Shown piece by piece: positions 21,401 through 31,470 of a DNA stretch of 64,000 nt. Made by a program: the position numbers and the translations under genes. The notes below the pieces were generated by a model. It ran no database searches. It was not told where the DNA came from and saw only the letters and a list, made by a program, of their open reading frames with translations. Source of the stretch: Sordariomycetes sp. S80-01Y (Eukaryota > Ascomycota > Sordariomycetes); contig JAXQJY010000026.1 in the NCBI GenBank assembly GCA_037042185.1, forward strand, positions 1,736,001-1,800,000, read 5' to 3'. How positions within the stretch are numbered: position 1 is the stretch's first letter; each line of letters begins with the position of its first letter.

Positions 21401-21811
21401 ATTTCCCGCGAAGAGGTGATTCATGGCATCGCGCTCGACATCCTCAATGCCCTGACCTGGCCGCGTCCACGCCGCGCTGTCGGCCTGCAGATTCTTCTCG
21501 ATATTTATGTGCTTGGGCTTCCCGGGCGTTGGCTTTGACTCCATGCTCTCCTTAAGCAGCTCGGTAGCCTTCACCAATTCCGGGTCTGCCTCGGTAGCCT
21601 CGCCACGATACCAGTTCGTCTTGCGAGCCGACTTCATGTACTTGTAGCCAAACGCAGGACGTTGACTCCTCTTGCCGTCGCCTTCGGAACCGCTGCCGGA
21701 ACCGGGGCCGAAGCAGTAGCTTCGCTGCTGACACGCCGTGCATGCAAAAGAGGCACGACGAGAATGCAAGGCTCGCGCCCTGGGCGCACTGCGTGAAGCG
21801 GTGCTCAACAT
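18449..21811 (-). CDS. Mitochondrial-type protein with ~30-residue WNEPDGL repeats
   Basis: A 1120-codon intronless frame from the ATG at 21811; the frame upstream of it lacks an ATG. The N-terminus (MLSTASRSAPRARALHSRRA) is Arg/Ser/Ala-rich with no acids, as in a mitochondrial presequence. After a conserved-looking 130-residue segment comes a long array: WNEPDGL...TPEELSK.Y.DL..Y repeats, with ten exact WNEPDGL copies and about sixteen Y-x-DLxxY half-modules, the later ones losing WNEPDGL and keeping HPEE..K.Y.DL. The C-terminal part has a DnaJ-like charged stretch (LRRVRKQNLSKEEHRKAAAA), a globular region ending about residue 1040, and one predicted membrane helix near the end (VILGTAYVAGGAYAVGVMGE). 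A membrane-anchored mitochondrial scaffold is an inference; I know no assigned function. Confidence 0.7.
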   Translation of the reverse strand: MLSTASRSAPRARALHSRRASFACTACQQRSYCFGPGSGSGSEGDGKRSQRPAFGYKYMKSARKTNWYRGEATEADPELVKATELLKESMESKPTPGKPKHINIEKNLQADSAAWTRPGQGIEDVERDAMNHLFAGNSEHAKAQYDIWKKPLRNIRNMLHAEKAPKEVTPAEVIDATTTAAEIDEGQIDPITNRRIAKSRAAEPESSFTPKFEDVDHHPNLQAKQPKENYEKVQWNEPDGLPRVTSEEKSKEYDDLHKYKPQTWNEPDGLPEQTPEESSKKYKDLGKYKAVRWNEPDGLQKATDEELSKSYSDLDSYGQVKWNEPDGLQKATPEELSKQYTDLDQYGQVNWNEPDGLQKQTPEELSKNYTDLDQYTAVRWNEPDGLQMKTPEELSKNYTDLDSYTQVRWNEPDGLRKLTPEEKSKAYDDLDTYDGPRTAKDSLIRDYEAIQMDTTVKGNELPPKVEVAAEEPGKEYTDLGEYKAVYWNEPDGLRKLTPEELSKNYDDLHLYGQVKWNEPDGLPQLTPEERSKFYKDLAGYAPREFSDRIPRRHPEEVSKDYKDLGSYGAVRWNEPDGLPLLTPEELSKKYADLSAYGPGSSGLENHSVRRHPEEVTKDYEDLGNYGTPVIDDVDTPYHVHPEEASKKYGDLAAYNRTYGSKTEHIHPEELSKNYSDLDRYDPQNFDSPAPAETCTPGEASNSYSDLGSYTQRSQPQGISSKGSRGSSGNDDGEDGKNDSKLDNLTPEEIRANVLRRVRKQNLSKEEHRKAAAAVYRNKWDPIMKEAHEKLAKEHPKKMTGNYTRDFPEEFSTSWSTKNSPSQSTLFPKNKAEKIMQYESEAQETEPSSMDESFPSESPRLEPALNRHARRKTTSPKASSVPDARFDNAVKDAEEALARQLSPGSSSAAESTSAKSDGPVTYKILAYDPTTDLIRTAETSSAVHDTSGPLTPADVIPKLSNPAKFFAHFSGLQREGYEIVSGEKDVLVFRKTRSSPSTRSTPQTASKVNPIDMMGKPPITGNFASPTGFVNYDSVADTNEPKPEPPFRSGIDVRREEPVYSGPKATGVGKGQKKRGLGKRVILGTAYVAGGAYAVGVMGEYFATTGRPAPRPGVEPGSRRL
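19680..21110 (-). repeat. In-gene tandem repeat array (~87-90 bp units)
   Basis: The coding sequence holds tandem units of about 87-90 bp encoding WNEPDGL-x3-TPEELSK-x-Y-x-DL-x2-Y. The first seven units are nearly regular. Units eight onward are interrupted by longer spacers and lose the WNEPDGL part. DNA identity between neighbouring units is clearly lower than protein identity, so the array is old and under selection. Confidence 0.85.
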
Positions 21812-22742
21812 GGCGGAGGGGCGCGAATGTGATGACGCAGGGGTCGCTGTGGCTGGTGGCCTGTTAGCGTTCTGTAGGCGGGCGGGAAGCGTGTGATGGC
21901 GGGGGAATGACAGAGTAGGTCGCTCGTATCGGAAGTGAAAAGTAGGGGGAGGACTCACGATGATGGAAGTTAAGAAGGGCACGTCGGGCGAGCGGACAGA
22001 AACGTCCGTCTGGGTCAATGGGCGCCTCCGATCACGATGTTGCTCCACAGGCTCGATTGCGAGTCGCGTGAGGCGGGTAGGCGATGATGTCAATTTGGGG
22101 ATGGGTACAGAGGGCGGAGGGCGTGGCTTGGACAGCTAATGAGCCGAAAACAACAGACGCTGATGTTGGAGAAGCAGAAAAGGATGATGGAAAAGGACGA
22201 AAGTCGATGATGAGAAGGAGATCAAGTCGAGGCCGCCGCGGCTTCTCACTCAAGAGCTCTCGAGTTGCTCTCTATCGCCCTCGGCCAAGCCTGAGGGGCC
22301 TCGCTATTGGTCCGACTCCACAGACCCACCGTTGGGGCACCGCATCAGCCGCCTATTGCGGGGTAACACTGGCAGTGACTGGCAGTGGAACGCGCCTCTG
22401 TCGCCCTGAGCGCCGCCAAGCCGTGAGGAGAAGCGCTGTAGCCGTCGATAAATTCGAGGCGATCCACTGTGTTTGCTGACAGTTCCAGTGGGGTCCCAGC
22501 GAATATTCGCCAAACCCGCCGCTGACGCTGAGACGCCGCGTGCTGAAATCGCCGAGAACTCCCGAAAAGGCCCTCTTGACCACCAATCAAAGCTTCCCGC
22601 CCTTCAGACAAGAATCACCCCGCGGTTTTGTTTTCCCCATCCGTCTCATCGATCTTCACATGTCGACGTCACATTGCGATTGCCTTTTTGTGGTTCACGT
22701 CTCACGAAGCCATCGTGAATCAGCCATCGCCCAACAATTTCC
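21812..22742. other. 5' region of the repeat gene, no further gene seen
   Basis: A GC-rich upstream region. Plus-strand open frames at 22084-22479 and 22473-22966 have no family or splice logic, and the second overlaps the F-box gene. Nothing is supported. Confidence 0.45.
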
Positions 22743-24705
22743 TTAGCACTCAAACCGAGACTTGCCCAGCGCCACGCTACACCATTGCTCTGCCCGGTCG
22801 CCATCTCGTCCTGGCCAGATACTCGTCCAGATCGCACGCAAGTCCTCACGTGGCTGGTCTTCAAAGTCCCCCGTACGCCCAAAGTCTGCCCGCAAGAGAC
22901 TCTCGCCTCGCCATGGGCCGCCGCCGTATGGGCCTTCGCGAACGCATCCTCCCCTCGAGGCGTTGACCTCGCCAAGCGGACTTCTTCGTACTACCCAATC
23001 GCGGGCGATCCAGTCCAGTAGTTCCATCGCTTGCTCGTCATACCAACCTCTTCCAAGTTCGTCATGGCCCCAGGGCTTGAGCCGCAGGTACTCGAGCTTA
23101 GAGCTGAAGCGATGGAATATATTATGCGCGAGAGTCTCGTCAATCGCGGTGTTGATGAGCGCTTGGCGATAATCCTTGACCGACAGATGCGTGCCTTGAC
23201 CACCTTGCCCCACGATGGGCTCACCTGTCTCTGGGCTCCGCGTCCGTTCTGAACAGTCCAGGTGGATCTTGACATGTCTCAGGCGCGGCATTCGGGCCAG
23301 AGCACCGTAGCTGATCAGCTCATCAAAGTCGCCATACGTCCTTTTGATGGTCAGCTCGATGCGCTCCAAAATAGGGCAGGGATGGCCGATCTCAACAATT
23401 TCTTCAAGATGTTGGATAGACTCCTGATTCGGACCCAAGCCGCCCACTGCTTTGAGTTCCAAGACTTTCAGAGGCGAACACTGCATTTGGGTGGCGGTCG
23501 ACATCGTGGCGGAGTTGGGGAAACCCGCAAAGTCGACATCCTCCCGCGCCACCGTCATAGCCAGGATCTGGCTCACCAGGAAACCAGAGTCACCCCCTAT
23601 ACCACCGTTTCGCCAAAGCTCCAAAAGGCGCAGGTTTGAAAGCCCATCTTTTCTGATAATCTCCTGGAACGCGATAGCATCTTCGTGATTCAACAATCCA
23701 CGCAGTCTCAGTCTGGTGAGCTTGTTAAAATCGACCATGCTCGCCCAGTACTCCAAGTCCAAATGACGAACGGCATCAACTGACAGCGTCTCGATCTCGG
23801 CCTTCCTGTTGGCGAGTGGGAATGTCGGAGATTCTGAGCATCGATACGAATGCGGCGAAGAACCGCACCAGTTCAAGACAACCTGCTTAAGCTTTGGGGC
23901 CGCTCCTCGAAGCATGCACCTTAGGGCCTTGTTCATACTCGTGTGATGCCGACCGCCCTGCCTCTTCCATACAACGCTGTGCAGAGACGAAGATCTCGCC
24001 AGGGCCCACCCGTCCCTGTTGGCTCCATGCTCTGCATGGCCTTCTGCAATTGTATAACCACCTTGCAGTTGGAGACGATGAACGTGCAGCCGCGCCTCTG
24101 GACATTCTTTTCTCTAAGGACATGAGCAAGCATGACGGAATGTGAATTGCGCAGTCCCACGCCAGATCGCTCAGACTACGAAGTTTTCCGAGCAGGACGC
24201 TCAAGCACCAGTACCGCCGGTTGGTGTCCGCGGCCTCTCCCGGGGATGCCTCCCGGGACCGGTTGCCCAAGGACATGTCGATTCGATTGTTATGAAGCAA
24301 CTGGGTGTCGTGTTTTCGAAAGCGCGGAAGGCGACACAGGTCTTCATCATCGTCATCATCGGCATCGGAATCCTCCTCGAGAGTCTGTCTATCTCTCCGA
24401 ACGAGCTCACTTTTGGTTACGACTTTTGGCGACGCGCTATCCTTGATCTTTACTTGGCGTACACATCTAGAACGGACCGAGCGACTTAAGATGTTGTTGA
24501 GCTCGTTCACATCTTGACGCAGCAAGCTTGCTGTGGAAATGATGATGATGATGATGCGCTCGAGGCGTCTCCTACCCGCGGCTATCGCCCACTTCTTGCT
24601 CGCTAGGGAGAAGTTGGCAATGTCTATCCTTGCAGCTTTTCTAGGTGACAGGAAAGCGCAAATTCTGTAAAGTATCTCATCAGGTAGGCTCTCCAGGTTA
24701 CCCAT
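22743..24705 (-). CDS. F-box/LRR-type protein with apparent 1-base frameshift
   Basis: The ATG at 24705 begins MGNLESLPDEILYRICAFLS, a classic F-box that would bind Skp1 in an SCF ubiquitin ligase. An isoleucine run from a (CAT)n microsatellite (24540-24560) and an acidic run (DADDDDDED) follow. The frame stays protein-like to CLLMSLEK at about 24113, then the conserved-looking sequence continues in the next frame as CPEARLHVHRLQLQ. It runs without stop into MNKALRCMLRGAAPKLKQVV and leucine-rich segments (LTRLRLRGLLNHED; LKVLELKAVGG; RLRHVKIHLDC) to 22743, about 650 codons in total. The shift falls at an AAAA run, and no intron can explain it. Either a sequencing or assembly slip or a genuine recent frameshift is possible. 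Substrate unknown. Confidence 0.7.
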
Positions 24706-25895
24706 CTTGCGATCAGGTCTTGAGAGACCTTTGGCAACCAGACTATCGTTCTTGATATCGGGCGAGGTTCAAGATCATCACAATCCAGAACACATGGCCA
24801 CAAATAGCCAGTGGCCCTTCAGCGTTTCATCGAGCGCCCTTGACGTGATGTGTCCAGTCCAAGTTCCCGACGCGACGCGCAAGGTTACCTGTCTCGGGAG
24901 AGGATCAAGCCCCAGGTATGAGAGGCCTAACATTGAGCATTGAGTAGACAAGCGTTCTCATGTCGGCTGAACCCAGCGCTCTGGTAGCCCATATCTCAGC
25001 CTGATTGATGGACAAGGCAAACTCAGGGGCAGGTTGGTACCAACAACATGTTGGCGCGTCACGAACTTGGCGAGGGCAGCGACCTTTTCCTCCGTGTGTA
25101 GCCAGTGAACGCCCTTGGAGTCGATCAACAAGAAAGTAAACGCCATGGCTGCGGGTTCAAGCGAACATTTGAAGTGGCTACTGTCGCCTTGAGGCTGTTT
25201 TCGACTACTTCTCGTAATGCAGCAGAAAGGGGTGCTTCATCACCATGCTAAGCTTCGCAGATACACTGTGCCTATGCAGCCCCCAATGCATGTAATTTCC
25301 CGCTGCCAACAACGCCATTAGATGTCCTCGTCGCATATGCTGGGGGTGTCACATCATTCTGCCGGATGCAGTCCACTGAGGACTCACGTCGCTTTTGCCC
25401 TTACCTTTGGAAACGTGTAGACCGTCGAGCAGAAGAGGGCGTAAGCCACGAGCTTGATGCCACAAATTCACAACTCACAAGTTGTCGCACAGGGGACAGC
25501 TGCTCATACATGTCGAAGCACAACGGCAGTCAATTACCGGGATCTAATTCAATTCGCCTAGAGACGTGCCTGAATCACATCTCCCGCCTGCGGCCTGCGG
25601 CCTTCCGCGTCACGTCCCATCACAGCCGGAGCTGTCAAGCGCTCGCTCACCACGAACGCGGCGTAGCATCGACACCCTTGCAACCCATGCACGAATCTCT
25701 CTTCTTTTCCCACGACCAACAAGCAAACATCCGCATCCGCGTTCCGTATAAGAGAGCATGTCCTGCCTACTCTCGCCTAATGGGCCTTTCGGCAAACACC
25801 ACGGCCGTCGCCATCGCACGTTCTTTACCTGACGTCTCTAGTAAGACACAACATTCGTTAATACAACCGTGAAGCGCGTCACGCAAGGAGCAATC
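24706..25895. other. No supported gene
   Basis: A 1.2-kb region between divergent genes. Several short open frames exist, none with family, signal peptide or splice support. It serves as upstream region for the secreted-protein gene. Confidence 0.45.
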
Positions 25896-26654
25896 ATGCC
25901 GTCCGCTTCGTCCGTTCTTTTCATCTTTGCTTCACTTCTGGGCGCTGCAACCGCCCGCGTTGTCCCCGATGCCTGTCCCGCTTCGTGCTCCGACGTCTCC
26001 GCCTACGGCATCGAGCACCACCGCTTGCAAGACGTGAGCCAGTGCACCAAGAAGCTTCGCTACAACGAAGTCGTCAGTCTCTCCGGCGATGAGCTCATTC
26101 GCGAGGTCAGCGTCTGCTCCGAAGGCGATGCTCCCCCCGTGGAGAAGCGCCAGGAGAACAGGAACGCTCCAACCGATCAGCTGATCGACTTCCACGTCTT
26201 CTCCAAGACAGATGGCATCGCTATCGAGCCCTGGGCTGTCTCTCACCTAGCCGAGATGATGGCATCGGATGCTCCCAACGCCGACATCCCTCCGTCCGCG
26301 CCCTGGTGGGTGACAACCCGCATCAGCCCTGGCAACATCACCATGGGCGTCTTTGCCGGCCGTGACGTCGACCCCAAGTCTCTGAGCGACGCAATCAGTG
26401 GCTGGGGCAAGCAGTTCGTCAAAGGCACGAGTACTTTTGCCGCTCAGTACTGCGGGATGAGCCAGGATAAGAGCATCGGGTTTGTGTTCGATGGGAGCGG
26501 CATTGAGAACGGGGTCGTGGAAGAGTACATGAATCTGTGGGACGTGGACAAGTGTGTCTTTGATTGGGAGAAGGCGCATGTTTGGAGCGACGTGAAGGTC
26601 ACGTACAGGAACGATGTTTGGAAGGCTGTGGCGGATACTGGCTACCGAGCCTGA
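25896..26654 (+). CDS. Secreted protein with cysteine-bearing propeptide
   Basis: The ATG at 25896 opens 252 codons. Residues 1-20 form a signal peptide (hydrophobic SSVLFIFASLLGAATA). The next 60 residues carry four cysteines (27, 31, 50, 74), and a Lys-Arg at 84-85 looks like a Kex2 site. The mature part (about 167 residues) has a DFHVFSKTDGIAIEPWAVSH start, an NIT glycosylation site, and cysteines in QYCGMS and DKCVFD. I do not recognise the family; it may be a secreted host-interaction or cell-wall protein. The sequence just after its stop is repeated at 31.05 kb. Confidence 0.65.
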   Translation: MPSASSVLFIFASLLGAATARVVPDACPASCSDVSAYGIEHHRLQDVSQCTKKLRYNEVVSLSGDELIREVSVCSEGDAPPVEKRQENRNAPTDQLIDFHVFSKTDGIAIEPWAVSHLAEMMASDAPNADIPPSAPWWVTTRISPGNITMGVFAGRDVDPKSLSDAISGWGKQFVKGTSTFAAQYCGMSQDKSIGFVFDGSGIENGVVEEYMNLWDVDKCVFDWEKAHVWSDVKVTYRNDVWKAVADTGYRA

Positions 26655-26870
26655 GGGGTTGATGTCGTTCAGGCTCAGGGATGCAGTGCGGATATGGATG
26701 GTTTTAGGCGGAAGGGTACGTGACTAAGGGGATGATTGTATACTTTTGCTTCTACATGAATAATTCCGCAGCTACCGACTTTTGCTTCTATATGGAACTT
26801 CCGCAGCTACTACCTTTCCGAACTGCGTTAATGAACCATTCACTGAAGATAGGGCGGAGCCATGAAACAA
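26638..26870 (+). repeat. Diverged direct repeat, copy A
   Basis: This starts in the last codons of the secreted-protein gene (GCTACCGAGCCTGAGG) and covers its 3' flank. It shares several blocks in the same order with 31048-31225: AAGGG..TGATTGTATA, CTTCTACATG.ATAATTC, AGCTACC.AC and GAACCATT. Identity is partial, so the duplication is old. Confidence 0.65.
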
Positions 26871-27154
26871 GGGTTATGACCTCCATAGCTACCACCGTGG
26901 ATATTTTGAGCTTGAATTTCCCTTTCTGGGATGTTCAGCAGGATATCGCTATCTGGGGCGAGCTGTGCGTTTTGGTTCAGGAGCCTCCTCAACTACGCCA
27001 TGCGCCCCACCTGTTTTCACGGACTTCATTGACAACGCGGTGACGGCAGACCTTCGCGTACATGTGTCTATTCAACTGACTGGTCGAGTTATCAAAATCG
27101 TTGCTAAGTGTTCCAGAATTGACTATCTAGTAGCAGGCCTCCAACGTCCAGGTC

Positions 27155-30150
27155 TCAGACCTTCATACTCTCTGGCGGCCCTAAAGCTGTTGTCTTATAC
27201 CCACCCATGTCTAGCACAACCTTTTGCAGAACTACCCCTGGCTCGAGAAGCCAGAGAGATAGCTCATGCGCACCAGTTTCAATTTCGGCGTCGAGCTCAA
27301 TTGTTGATGTCCAACCGTTCTCAACAACGGCTTTGCGCCACGCGTTTCCTTCCTTGTACGGAGGGGCAGTGGACACCGGTCTAACTGTCACTGGCTCGGC
27401 ACCGTCCAGTGAATATGCAAACTTGATGTGACGGGTAGGGTCGTGGTTGTGGGACGCACCCAAGCTAACAATGAGCCTCGGCGCCGTGGACGACGTGGTT
27501 GTGTACATGGAGTATCTCAACGCGGGCCCAGTGTTACTGTATTGGGTATCCATGGTGGCCGGCCATGGCTTGATACCTGAGAGAGTTCGCCCGTAATGCG
27601 GAACTTCGACGTAAGATACCCCATTCTTGGTCTCCGCACTGGTGTAATGGCTGGCTTCGATGGAGATGATTCCGTTAGACTCGACGAACCCGGTAAAATC
27701 TGCTGGGACCGAAGTCTTATTGACTGGAAGCATTACTGTCGTTTCAGAATCGTCGCTCGCGCGCACGTTCAACTCCACGAGCGAGAGACCATCCGGAGCT
27801 GAGTCCCAGTCGACAGTGACGATGCTTCGTGTATCCGATTTGTTACCGGGAGCGGTCAGAGAGCCCTTCTTGTTGGAGACCGTTACGTAAGATTCGTTAG
27901 AAGAAATGGTGTAAGTGAAGGTCTCATTCTTCCTAGAAAAAATGTCGATATAGCGTGACTCTGCGGGCGGCATGTAAGGATCGACGGAAAGAAGCGTCAG
28001 CGAATCGCTCTCAGGGTAAGCTGCAGTGCTCCCCTGAACAGCAACTCCCATAGCCTCAGAGCTATCCGGATTTTCCGTGTAGTTCAGGCTGGGCATAACA
28101 TTGGTGTTGTCCACAGGGTCGTTCCAGGACGTATACCCAATGTGGACTTGGTTGACGAAGTGGTTCCATTTGCCGTCCTTGACGCCATGATACCTATCTT
28201 CAATCTCAGAGTCTTGAGTGAATAAATCGTGAGCTTGCTGAGCGACGAGGTTTGTGCTGGCGCGACCTTGCGCATGGTACAGATGGTTAAACGCAACCTT
28301 GGTGTATAGATCCACCACTGTTTTTCCAGCTAAGACTGGGTGAAGGACCATTTCAAAAAACGGTGTACGTGTCGCCTGGTCCAAAGAGTTGTACACACCC
28401 TGAGCCTGGGCCAGGAGGTCCTCCCAGTCTGCCAAATTTCTCTCTGCCTCGTCATAATGGACAGTACTAAAGGCAAAAGGCAGCTCACTGAGAAGCTCGT
28501 ATTTGCGTCGTGCAATCAGAGTACCGTACCTATTCAGGATATCAGCAGTAGTGCTGGAGATACGCTCATTGAACTCCCGGGCTGCCCATCGCTTCAGCCA
28601 CTCTGTGGTTGACTCGGGCGTCTTGTGGCGATCCATGTTATATGCCATATCCATAAAGTGTGTCATGGGGACCTCCTATTCGAAGTCAGCTATTGGCACA
28701 CTTGGAAGGGGGGTCATCTTACCAGAGGCTTGATATCTCCAACATTGGCAAGCCAGATTTGCCGGGCATTCTTGTTGTACGCGAGATGCATCTGCTCCCA
28801 TGTCTTGACCAGCTGGATGGTATTGATCCACTTGTAGCTGCGAGGACCCCCGACATAATCAAAATGGTAGTATACGCCTGCCCCGGCAGCGCGGTCCGTC
28901 TCGTTAGCGATAGGAACTCGGATTAGGTTCCCGGAGTTGTCGTCAGTCCAAAGAAGTGTTACGGAGTCAGGAACTTCCATGCCGGCGGCGTAGTATTCGC
29001 TCACTTCCTACACGAAGCTGATTAGCCGAACACTGCACGTCCAATACTCTGACATACTAACCTTATAGAGTACCCAGGTCTGTGGGACATCAAGAAGGTC
29101 GGTTACGTTGAGGCCTTCCTTCAAGAGGGATTGTTGGACCCCGATAATTTCTTCCAGGTCTGCGGCAGTCAGCGTGGGCGATGCAGCATCACCCTCGCCT
29201 CTCATTCCTAGAGTCCACACTGTGTCCCAATCTCTGGCACGCTCAATCCCCTCTTGGAAGAATATTTCGATATTCTCCTGGTTGTCTTGCCAGTTCCAGT
29301 CACCTTCGAGATATCTTTGCTGCTCAACCTCGGATCTTGCCATCGGCTCATGGTGACTCGTACCCATGATGACGCCGTAGTCGTCAGCAATCTGCCCATT
29401 CTCGGAATCATCAACGTAGAACATTTTCCCCCACATGGCTGGCCACACGTAATTTCCCTTGAGACGGAGACACAGCTCGAACACGAGACGGTAAAAGTCG
29501 CCGTTGAATTTGTCGCCAATGTTTTCACCGACCCAGCCTGAGAGCGCGGGCGACTCGTCATTGATGAAGAAGCCACGATACTTGACTGATGGAGAGTCCT
29601 GGAACTTTCCATCTGTAGAGACCCAGATATCTGTCTTAGTCTTAATAGGGACATCAGCCCACCAATACCAAGGGGAAACGCCCATCTGCTCGGCCACATC
29701 GTAAAGGCCGTAGATGGTTCCGCGCCGATCACTGCCTGCGATGGCGAGGGCCCAGGGAACATCGCTAGACGGACTCTTGACGATTTGAATTGTGTAGGAC
29801 TCCCATTTATCCTCGACCTGCGATACGTCGAGCTTGCCGTCAGAAACCAGGTTGTCGATGAGAGTGGAGTGCCCGACGGTGCCGGCGATGATGACGGTTC
29901 CCTCAGTGGGGGGAATATCTTCATCGACAACTGTCACAGTGCCGTTGACTCCAACCACTCGTCCAAAGTCGCGGGCGAGGTCCTGCGCAGTTCTTTCGAC
30001 CCCAATAAGCTCGTTCTGGGCAATCCACACATCCGGTGCAGACGTCGTGCTTGCCAGCTGGAAGTCGCTGACGTCCGGTTCGAATAACAACTGTGCATGA
30101 ACAGAGGCCAGACTGCCCAGAAGGAAGGGAATCGCTGAATAGAGGTTCAT
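27155..30150 (-). CDS. GH115 alpha-glucuronidase, secreted
   Basis: Three exons (29062-30150, 28723-29007, 27155-28675) with introns of 54 and 47 nt join in phase 0 to 964 residues, the normal length for GH115. The start at 30150 (MNLYSAIPFLLGSLASVHAQ) gives a clean signal peptide; an in-frame ATG at 30174 would add eight residues. Family marks are RRGTIYGLYDVAEQMGVSPW, YRGFFINDE, GNYVWPAMWGKMF and GTSHHEPM in the N-terminal half, then WTDDNSGNLIRVP and the C-terminal beta-rich domain (SLGASHNHDPTRHIKFAYSL). GH115 enzymes release (4-O-methyl-)glucuronic acid from glucuronoxylan, so the protein serves plant hemicellulose breakdown outside the cell. Its promoter contains a tandem duplication at 30321-30540. 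Confidence 0.9.
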
Positions 30151-30320
30151 GATGTCTGTCTGGGACTTGGACATTCAAGGTCCGCATTCAAGGACGAAGT
30201 TTTAGACATTTATTGCTGCTACCGAAGATCGAGGAGACTCATACCTCTAGATGTGTGTAGCTTCTTATAGTTTTCTACTTTGCCTGAAGACTCTATCCTC
30301 CCCTAAATCCATATGGTCAT

Positions 30321-30540
30321 GTGCCCATGAGGAGTTCTCCCTGTTGTGGCAGGTATGGGCTTAAGGTTCGGGCACTACATACGAAGTAGGCTTGGTGATC
30401 GGCCGGTAGCTCCTCCCATTTAGGCTGAAGCCATTGGGTTCATTGCCCCTGGGGAAATCTCCCATTTCTGGCAGGGATGTGCTTTATATTCCGTCCATAG
30501 AATTGAAGACCGGCTGGTAGTTCCCCTCATTCAGGCTGAA
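30321..30540. repeat. Imperfect tandem duplication in the GH115 promoter
   Basis: Two units of about 109 and 99 bp (30321-30429 and 30442-30540) share GTGCCCATGAGGA / TTGCCCCTGGGGA, TCTCCC.TT.TGGCAGG.ATG, a conserved centre, and the matching ends CGGC.GGTAG.TCC.C.CATT.AGGCTGAA. The unit end nearest the gene start is about 170 bp upstream of it. The copies may multiply transcription-factor sites. Confidence 0.7.
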
Positions 30541-31470
30541 TAGAAAATGGATTGTCGGGGAACCCTTGCATGAATCGCCGTCTTCCTATCTGAGTCTTGC
30601 ACCGTGCAAGCGAGCCATTCGGGAGGCAAGAAATCCCACGAAAATTCACAACTGGAAACTATACTTTCTGCACCGACAAATATTTCGAGGCACTCTTTTC
30701 CTAGAGCGACGACAAGTCCACTTACCTCTACGCCAAGGAAGAGACCAATGGACGGCGTTCCTCTGCGAGCACAACCGTCGCCCAGTTGCCAGCCCAGGCC
30801 ATCCGCATAACATGGCTGCAGTGTAAGTCGATTCATGCAGTGGGTGCCTCACTCGCCGCGACTCAGGATTAAGCAAGGTGGTGCGTTGTGCGATTGGCTG
30901 GAGCGAGCCTAGAGAGCCGTCGACACAGTTTCCTCGGGGTCCATTGAGGGAGGACCATTGAGTAAGGACCCTCCATTGAGTGAGGACCCCTCCCTACTCA
31001 CCTTCCGATCGCGACGATGGCGTGAGTAATTTTAACCCTAAACCCTACTAGCTACCGAGTCTGAGGAGACGATACTGTTTATACCAAGGCAGTGGTGGAA
31101 GTAAGGGATGGCTGTGTATCTTTACTTCTACATGGATAATTCATAAGCTACCAACTGTCGGCATTGGCCTAAGGAGCCATTATTGAACGTAAGGCGAAGC
31201 CTTCAGACTTGTTCATAAGACCTGATAGTGTATACTGTATCTTGCAAGTGCCTACCCTTCACGTGTAGCTTCTAAGGAACGAAGGAACGAATTGGCCGGC
31301 ACGGGCTCCAATGTGAGTGAGTCTTCCGCGACGTGATGTAGTGCCAATCCGTTTCTGTAACGACTCCACGGGGTGATATAATGTTCATAACTATTCATCA
31401 GAGATGCAAAGTGACAGATACACGTTTTCCCCCTTTTTACATGCGCCCTCAGGATAATCTCAGGCAGAAG
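30541..31470. other. Repeat-bearing intergenic region with telomere-like motif
   Basis: No gene is supported. Around 30940-31000 a short motif, (T)GAG(T/G)(G/A)AGGACC, is repeated three times. At about 31031-31049 the sequence TTTTAACCCTAAACCCTACT holds two telomere-like CCCTAA units directly before the copied 3' flank. A related stretch (GAGGAAGGACCC...CTCACCTTC...GCGACGG) recurs near 33030-33080. Confidence 0.5.
31048..31225 (+). repeat. Diverged direct repeat, copy B
   Basis: Second copy of the segment at 26638-26870, beginning GCTACCGAGTCTGAGG and ending near the GGCGAAGCC block. It contains no open part of the secreted-protein gene beyond its last codons. The two copies bracket the GH115 gene. 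Confidence 0.65.

Noticed and set aside
25896-26654. Assignment of the secreted protein to a chitinase or LysM-type family
   Set aside because: Only the cysteine spacing of the propeptide region was suggestive; no catalytic or LysM motif is visible.
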